Source of the DNA: Beroe ovata
Lineage: Eukaryota > Ctenophora > Nuda > Beroida > Beroidae
NCBI GenBank assembly: GCA_946803715.1
Contig: CAMPET010000204.1
Coordinates: 25,373-55,435 of the forward strand
DNA length: 30,063 nt
Reading direction: 5' to 3'
Under the pieces are notes generated by a model. It worked only from the letters and a program-made list of their open reading frames with translations, ran no database searches and had not been told where the DNA came from. Shown in pieces: positions 24,502-30,063 of this stretch (position 1 is the first letter of the stretch; each line of letters begins with the position of its first letter). A program made the position numbers and the translations under genes.

Positions 24502-27335
24502 TTATGAAGGAGCACTGATGTTGCTGTCTAGAACTTCCTCCTTTACAACCATCCCCGGCTCAGAAGATGGGAGGATGAGTTGGTCTGCTAGGACCCCTCC
24601 ACCTCCTGACACACCCAATCCACCGCTGAGCGGGCCCATGTTTCCACCTGACATATCCACGGGATTGGTGGGATCTAACATCCCGTAATCACTGCCGTGA
24701 TGATCCCCCAACCCGTTGCTATCGTGATTCTCGTGTTTCACAGCCATGTGTTGTTGTTGTGGGGGTAGTGGGGTTGCTGCACTGGAAAGAAGAGGAGATG
24801 TGTTGTCCGTGGGCATCTGGTATGGTTGTATCGGTTGTTGTTGTTGTTGTTTTATCACAGGTTGCTTCATGTAGTGTTGTGACATGTGTTGCTGTGGTAG
24901 TGGTGGGGGAGGGGCAGGCGCGGTGAATTGATCCTGTGATCTGGGAATTTGCTGCATGTTTGGAGGTGGCATGAATTGATGCTGCTGGAATTGCTGTTTC
25001 TGCAGATTCTGCTGCTGTGGCGGCAGCACAGACGGCTGGTTGAGTATCATATTGTCAGCCTCCTCGTTTGGCTGGCACTTCGGCTTCCTCTTACTCAAAC
25101 CTTCGCAAACCTAACGGATAGGATTCATCACCAACTCTAAGTTATAGTCTGCGATGCTGGTATGCAAAATATTCTCCCATCAGAACAAGATACAGTCCCA
25201 TTTCCTAAGAGACGATTGTTCCGGGTCTCAAGCCATGACGTCAACATTACTCCCCTCTCTCTCACCTTCTTATGGGTGAACCAGTGCATTTTCTGACAGG
25301 TAGCGTTACAGTAGAACACCTGCTTGCATGCACTGCACCGCTTCTCAGCCCTCATTTCGCCGCACGTGCGACATGCGAACTCGTCCACATCCACATGACG
25401 ACCGTTCAGTGTTGTCATGACGAAGTAGAGAGCTGGTTTTCCTGTCGAGTGATTGTGATGCAATTTGCAAACTCCCCAAATCTTGAGGGCATCCTCTCCG
25501 ATGACAGAGAGGTAAACGTACCTGCTCCCGGTGTAATTGGTGCTAGAGTTCGAACTAGCTGGGACACGAGTTGAGACTTGACAAACTTGAACGATCGGAT
25601 CGCCCGTCGTACAAGTTGCTCTACGTTTATGGGGAAACCGTCAACCTGACGACCCAGCAGGAAGTGTTTTATCGCGCTGTCAATACCATCCACACCGCCA
25701 CCTCTTTTGTATACCTGACAGGTAGAGGGTTAGATCAGGATGTAGATTAGTTATATACGAGTTACATATTCTCGGAGGTAATAGTAAACCGAGCTCAATG
25801 ATATTCAGGGATTTTCCTAGAAATTAACTTTCCTACAGTACAGTAATACAATATATTAGTCGGTAGATTTATCCTGGCCAGCTGGAATATATCGACTAAT
25901 GAAAGGTGTGAATGCAGAAGATGTGCGAATGAGGAGTTCAGAAAGTACAAAATGAAATAATCAGGAGAGAGAGAGGATGGTGGGTGTACGCCACATTTTC
26001 AACTACGGATCATCATGGTGGGAAAGCGCTAGACAGAGCCACCCCTCGACTATTTTAATCATTGATGGAACCTCATAACAGAATGCGATGCTAGTAGGCA
26101 CAAAACATTTCCAGACAGAACTTCACCGACTAACCTCTTCCATCAAGCAGACGATGTAGTGTATTTTGAAGGCCATGACTTCATTGATGACTACTTGGAA
26201 CTGCTTGTCGATGAGTCTATCAAACGTTCTCGTAACCTGAAAGTCAAGCACTATGAAACTCAGAACATTATGCAAACATCCATTCGGTCATGTCCAAATT
26301 AATTGCAGCGAAAATTAGTTCGTTACATCATTCTCTCTTAGATGTTTGCTCTCACAATCGCTAACTATTTCTCGTCAACTCTACATACCTGAAGTTTGTT
26401 TGCAGGATCAGCCAAAGCCGGGTGTTCTTTGATGTATAGCAACATTTTCACGGGGTTGAGGTTGTTCATGCAACAGAGGTAATGCACGTGTGCGGCATGT
26501 TCTGGGGCTAGGAAGTCTGATTCATCCATCCCACGAGGCACAGTGTGATATGTTACCTCTGATGGAGGGGTTCTGGGTCAATTCATGAAAGAGAGATATC
26601 AATTCTAATCAGCACTTGGTCATGATCGTATTCAAATGAATATTTCAACTAAAAGGGAGCAGTATCATCACTGGATATGATAGGATGAGCTTCACAAATA
26701 TTATAAACCTGACAGGGGCAGGAAGTTATTGATTATCCTGAGACACTCTTTAGATCCAACGAATGCTGCTAAGTTTGCAGCGTTTTTGTTCAACTTAGTT
26801 CTTCTGTCGGGGTTAGCACCTGCTCTCAACAGCAGTTCAACTACCTCACAGCGACCTGAAAGTATTACTCACTAGGATATAGTTCAAAAATGTGCGCAAA
26901 AGCCAAAGAGCCGATGTTGACATACTGGTAACTTGACTCCATGCCAATTTGGTATGTAGGTTGTCAGGCTACCAAAAGAACAGTTACCTGCTAATGTTGC
27001 CATCATGAGAGCAGTATAGTAGTCCTTGATCGTTTCGACGTCCACGTCAGCACCTTGCTCAATTAGCAGGGAACACATCTGACTATGCCCATTGTACGCT
27101 GAAATTGATAATCCATATTCACATATTCTGCATGAATATTTGAATGCTGGAAAGTACTTTCAATGGTTTGAGTTGGATTGCATACCTACCAAGTTAAATG
27201 TAACTCACCAGCATGCATGAGGCCAGACATCCCATCAGCATCAACAGTGTTGACACTAACTCGCTTCTCCTTGAGGAGAAGAGACACTTTGTCAACATCA
27301 CCATCTTTACAGAATTGTAGAAACTCTCTTTCCAT
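24502..27335 (-). CDS. ANKMY2: ANKMY2: ankyrin repeat and MYND domain-containing protein 2 (8 coding exons)
   Basis: Coding exons in transcript order are 27209-27335, 26988-27098, 26709-26855, 26389-26558, 26135-26236, 25522-25714, 25266-25441 and 24502-25110, with in-phase GT-AG introns, giving 544 residues (human about 440). The N-terminus holds ankyrin repeats (about residues 5-130, with LLIEQGADVD, LLLRAGANPD and AAFVGSKECLRIINNF). A middle region unique to the family follows (NNLNPVKM, FKIHYIVC, GRQVDGFPI, SQLVRTLAP), then a MYND zinc finger at 307-344 with all eight ligands: C307, C310, C319, C322, C328, C332, H340 and C344. The last ligand is encoded across the final intron. Residues 343-544 are a Gln/Pro/Gly-rich tail absent from the vertebrate protein as I know it. 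In vertebrates ANKMY2 binds FKBP38 and adenylyl cyclases and affects ciliary Hedgehog signalling; that role here is inference. The start is supported by an in-frame TAG two codons upstream and by alignment with the known N-terminus. Divergent from the small secreted-protein gene. Confidence 0.95.
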
Positions 27336-27828
27336 GCTCTACAAAAAACTTGATAAGTCATGATCAGACATTGAAGCTCATTTTCTGGGAAGACATTGAA
27401 GCTGATTTTCTGAGAAGCTAGTTTCTCTTTGCTCGAAGTGGTTCACTTCTGAAATTACAAACAGGTGAAACACTTTCTAGATAATTTCCCACAAAGAGAG
27501 TGAGAAATCTTCAACTTGTTAAACACTATAGTCACTAGTTTTCAGGAGGAATAGAAGAGGAGTAGCAGGTTCAAAAGTTCAGACAAAAGGGCAGATTAAG
27601 ATTTGCTCTATTCAAATAATTTAACACCTTTATTCAATTGATCCACCAGATGGCTTTGAAACTCGACTGTTTGTTTATAAACCAACACATTTCGAAGGTT
27701 CTCACTTCTCAGTTATGTGTATTGAATTATTGAATATTTTGGCATGTGAATTTAATTTCAGCTGATTCTTCTACACTTCTTGCAAGCACGATATCATCAT
27801 TCAGGTTAAGACTACTATAGGACTTAAA
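27336..27828. promoter_or_regulatory. Divergent intergenic region, probable shared promoter
   Basis: This 493-bp gap separates the ANKMY2 start (minus) from the small secreted-protein start (plus), so it probably holds both promoters and 5' UTRs. A TTTATAAA lies at about 27674. CAG-ended pyrimidine stretches near 27761 and 27802 could be acceptors of a 5' UTR intron of the plus-strand gene. No other motif stands out, and the promoter role is inferred only from gene orientation. Confidence 0.45.
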
Positions 27829-28161
27829 ATGAAAGTGATTCTTATATGTTTCACGCTGACCATTGCAACTCTGTCTATGGCAAGCGATATCCCTGATGAA
27901 GCAAAAAACGTTATTGAAGAGTATGAAAAATTCCTCCCTCAACTGGAACTAAATGTAAGTGTTTTGCCCAGCCCTTCAAAATTCTCTGTTTTAGGATCCC
28001 TTAATAAACCAGCCCAAATCTTCCATCAGATTGATCTCTATTGTCCTGATATGGAGCTATGTGGAGATGAAATCCAGAATTGTTTCACTGAGTCAGATGA
28101 AGGAATATTTCCTAGGAACCATCTCTTCTTGCACCTTATGAGGAATTGCTATGACCAGTAG
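27829..28161 (+). CDS. Small secreted four-cysteine protein, unknown family
   Basis: A 110-residue frame with a good start context (TTAAAATGA) begins with a typical signal peptide (about residues 1-18, hydrophobic with a small residue at the end). The predicted mature part is about 91 residues, acidic, with four cysteines (C72, C78, C85, C107) that could form two disulfides and one N-glycosylation sequon (N42-V-S). I do not recognise a family. AATAAA lies 44 bp after the stop, followed by a GT-rich stretch, so the gene looks complete. A strong-looking 40-bp intron (GTAAGT at 27955 to TTTTAG at 27994) lies inside it. Splicing it would shift the frame and remove three of the four cysteines (C72, C78 and C107 region replaced), so I prefer the unspliced reading. 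Expression data would decide. Confidence 0.62.
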   Translation: MKVILICFTLTIATLSMASDIPDEAKNVIEEYEKFLPQLELNVSVLPSPSKFSVLGSLNKPAQIFHQIDLYCPDMELCGDEIQNCFTESDEGIFPRNHLFLHLMRNCYDQ

Positions 28162-28205
28162 ACCTGTGGAGGACTAAAACTGATTCAGACTGAAAATTCA
28201 GTAGT

Positions 28206-28211
28206 AATAAA
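28206..28211 (+). promoter_or_regulatory. Poly(A) signal of the small secreted-protein gene
   Basis: AATAAA 44 bp after the stop codon, with a GT-rich downstream stretch (TTGTGTTTTCTTG) about 25 bp further on, as expected of a cleavage and polyadenylation site. Confidence 0.7.
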
Positions 28212-28479
28212 CCATTAATGGCATTCTTAACAAAATTGTGTTTTCTTGTTCATAATACCCCAAATTTAACCTCCTGAAATGTATCACTACTGAGCTGTGT
28301 CACTGTAATAAGAATGGATTATTCTTCCCATTCAAAATGGAAATTTGCATGACGCATGTAAGATAATGCCGTAGTAAAATCCTACCAGTGCAAAAAATAG
28401 TGGGGTTTCTCCATTGTCCATGCAGTGCGCGAAGAACAGACGTCAAAAAAGATCTGACCAGTCAGTCTGAGAATTGCTT

Positions 28480-28590
28480 CGCGCCGCGCGAAACTGTTCC
28501 CGCGTTGCGTGACCCAAATACTCCGCGCGCGCGCTGCGCGTCTCTGGTGTACACGGCAACGGCCGACGCGACGCGGACGTTTTGCCGAGG
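28480..28590. other. CpG-dense patch
   Basis: About 110 bp packed with CG dinucleotides (GCGCCGCGCG, CGCGCGCGCTGCGCG, GACGCGACGCGGACG) in otherwise AT-leaning DNA. It keeps several frames open on both strands, which explains the overlapping open frames around 28388-28705 without a gene. It may be a small CpG island or the remnant of an element. Confidence 0.5.
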
Positions 28591-28912
28591 TGTTTCCCCG
28601 GAGTTTGGACAGTGGTATCTTCATATGGTGAAAAGAGAGGTTGATGAAGGAGTAAGAAGGGTCGAAGGATCGGATGAAGATACAATATTTATACAATATT
28701 ATTGAGAGCTGAGGCTTATATTACGGATACACTTGACTTGAAAAGAGAGTCGCGATGAAAAGATTAAGTTGACGATGAAAAGTTGAACTGATAAGTAGAA
28801 GTGTTTCCGATGTGGACCTTGCAACAGGATTATCGATCCCATTGTCGATCGATGATAGACCCTGTCGAGAATTTCGTTGCGCGTGCGCGCAAACTTATTC
28901 TCAGACATCCTT

Positions 28913-28945
28913 GCTGACACAAGCCGCTTCGCGGCTTGCATCAGC
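28913..28945. repeat. Hairpin-forming inverted repeat
   Basis: AAGCCGC-TTC-GCGGCTT forms a perfect 7-bp stem, extended after a small internal mismatch by GCTGA/TCAGC. It lies in a CpG-rich patch. Confidence 0.65.
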
Positions 28946-29123
28946 GGTCTAGCATCGCCAGACAACGATCCCAAGGAAACTTTCAATGAGCGAGAAGGTT
29001 TGAACTGTTCTTCTATCGATTGCAGGCGGAGTTTAATTTTCTACTCATCCTTTTTTGCGATCGTTATTTGATCTAATGATCTATGTTCAAGGAGATATTA
29101 TTTGGCACCGAAAAACAGTGGTT

Positions 29124-29206
29124 GTTACTATGGTAACACAGTACGAATTGGTTACAGCGTAACCATGGTAACACACTAAGAATGGTGACAGTGTTACTAT
29201 GGTAAC
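29124..29206. promoter_or_regulatory. Three tandem RFX X-box-like palindromes
   Basis: GTTACTATGGTAAC occurs at 29124-29137 and 29193-29206, and GTAACCATGGTAAC at 29159-29172. The middle one fits the RFX X-box consensus GTNRCC(N0-3)RGYAAC exactly and the other two miss it by one base. A further half-site GGTAAC follows near 29219. RFX factors control ciliary and other genes in animals; binding here is inferred from sequence only. Confidence 0.5.
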
Positions 29207-29233
29207 ACTCCAAGAGTGGTAACAGTGTCATCA

Positions 29234-29331
29234 TTGTCAGATGTTACCTGACCTGTTTCTCGCGCGAGCGCGCCTTCATCGAAGGCGCGCGCGCCGCGCG
29301 CGAGAAACTGAGGTCAGATAAAATCTGACAA
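29234..29331. mobile_element. 98-bp foldback MITE-like element with 8-bp target-site duplication
   Basis: The two halves are long inverted repeats: TTGTCAGATGTTACCTGACC at the left and, in reverse complement, TTGTCAGATTTTATCTGACC at the right, continuing through GTTTCTCGCGCG to a tiny ATC loop near 29278. The element is flanked on both sides by the perfect direct repeat TGTCATCA (29226-29233 and 29332-29339). A terminal inverted repeat plus an 8-bp duplication is the signature of a cut-and-paste DNA transposon derivative; hAT-like elements make 8-bp and Mutator-like elements 8-9-bp duplications. It has no coding capacity. The CG-rich inner arms are unusual. Confidence 0.75.
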
Positions 29332-29339
29332 TGTCATCA

Positions 29340-29989
29340 TAGTTCATCGTAGACATTTAACAGTTTGACAGTAGTACATATCAATAATCAATAACCCCTT
29401 GATTATCCTCAGGGAAGCCGTTCGAAGCTGAGCAGCACGATCACATTGTTATAAAACAGGATGGGAGTTTCGTACACGATGACTGCTCCAAGTTCTAGAT
29501 TAGCAGAAATGAGAATAGCTCTAAGTTCTAAATTAGAGATGAGAATTGCAGACAATAGAGATGACGGATTGTATTGATATTATGTAATTGACTTGATGTA
29601 TTTTATATGGTCAAATCTTAACATTTTTAAATATTAGGCTAAATTTTCTTTTTCAAAAAGAAAAGGATCTATTTTGGTTGATTTTTTATTTTGAAAGCAC
29701 GGAAAATGATTGATTTTTCCCCAATTTTGGGTTACCTACGAGTGTACGATGTGATGCCTTGATTTTTCACGGTAACAGCAAGAATAGGAGTCCAATTCCA
29801 TCGCGTTCTGTCTATGTGTGGCCCAAATGTTTTGATAGATTAACTTAAAGGGAGTTTATATTTGACATTTGTGATGATTCCTCATTCTGACAACCAAATT
29901 TGTATGATTAGCTTTAATTTGAAATGATAAGTGCAAATAAAACGCTGCCTTTTTTTCTCGTTTTCAAAGCATCAAAATTAATGCCGCCG
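29340..29989. other. Gene-free right flank
   Basis: About 650 bp, AT-rich. It contains a short duplicated segment around 29493-29545 (CTAAGTTCTA AATTAGA-like blocks near GCTCCAAGTTCTAGATTAG) and no coding evidence. Confidence 0.45.
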
Positions 29990-30012
29990 TGAGTGTGTGT
30001 GTGTGTCTGTGT

Positions 30013-30062
<50 letters not shown>

Positions 30063-30063
30063 T
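29990..30063. repeat. (TG)n microsatellite at the right edge
   Basis: A TG run, long and mostly perfect, reaches the end of the window. Confidence 0.95.

Larger units (their letters stand above)
28212..29123. other. Intergenic, CpG-patched region
   Basis: No supportable gene. The two CpG-dense patches (28480-28590 and 28870-28960) and the inverted repeat at 28913-28945 are the only structure seen. Confidence 0.5.

Noticed and set aside
25415-25693. Continuous reading of the ANKMY2 exon through 25521 without splicing
   Set aside because: The frame shifts away from the MYND finger. Removing the 80-bp GT-AG intron restores a sequence aligning to the family without a gap, so the spliced model is preferred.
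28388-28705. Open frames of about 105 codons on both strands
   Set aside because: Simultaneously open antisense frames are explained by the CpG-dense patch, which is poor in stop codons; no motif or signal peptide is visible.
1-30063. tRNA, rRNA, snRNA, CRISPR or phage-type systems
   Set aside because: I looked for T-arm GTTCRA-type motifs with matching acceptor stems, and for regularly spaced repeats with unique spacers. Nothing convincing was found, and the DNA is eukaryotic.

Overview
The window is eukaryotic and almost certainly metazoan. It holds three multi-exon genes whose 16 GT-AG introns keep the reading frame throughout, many short introns (80-160 bp), AATAAA polyadenylation signals and abundant (CA)n/(TG)n microsatellites. 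The proteins are an arylsulfatase B-like enzyme, a MAP kinase kinase of the MKK4/MKK7 type and ANKMY2. Compact introns and divergent versions of animal proteins fit an early-branching invertebrate. A marine sponge is my best guess, but this is inference and no marker gene settles it.

Layout: positions 1-15,658 have no gene I can support. They hold CA/TG microsatellites, a 20-bp G-rich minisatellite (5148-5322), short palindromes and direct repeats, and many CACGTG and X-box-like motifs. An ARSB-like sulfatase on the plus strand has three coding exons (16139-17904). It converges with a MAP2K-like kinase on the minus strand, which has eight coding exons (19099-23743, 324 residues). The largest kinase intron is filled almost end to end by about 2.5 tandem copies of a 545-bp unit. 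Next, in the same orientation as the kinase, is ANKMY2 (24502-27335, eight coding exons, 544 residues), with an ankyrin N-terminus, a complete MYND zinc finger and an unusual Gln/Pro/Gly-rich tail. Divergent from ANKMY2 across about 490 bp is a small secreted protein gene (27829-28161, plus strand) with its own poly(A) signal. The right end has CpG-rich patches, three tandem X-box-like palindromes and a 98-bp foldback element flanked by a perfect 8-bp target-site duplication, and it ends in a (TG)n tract.

The genes are not an operon and I see no evidence that they form one pathway. Sulfatase: lysosomal or secreted glycan desulfation. MAP2K: stress-type MAPK signalling. ANKMY2: in vertebrates, an adaptor for ciliary signalling proteins. 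Exon models were built by hand from splice sites, phases and remembered family conservation; no search was run. I found no convincing new multi-gene system. The most unusual items are the foldback element, the intron-filling tandem array, the ANKMY2 tail, the X-box cluster and the excess of CACGTG.
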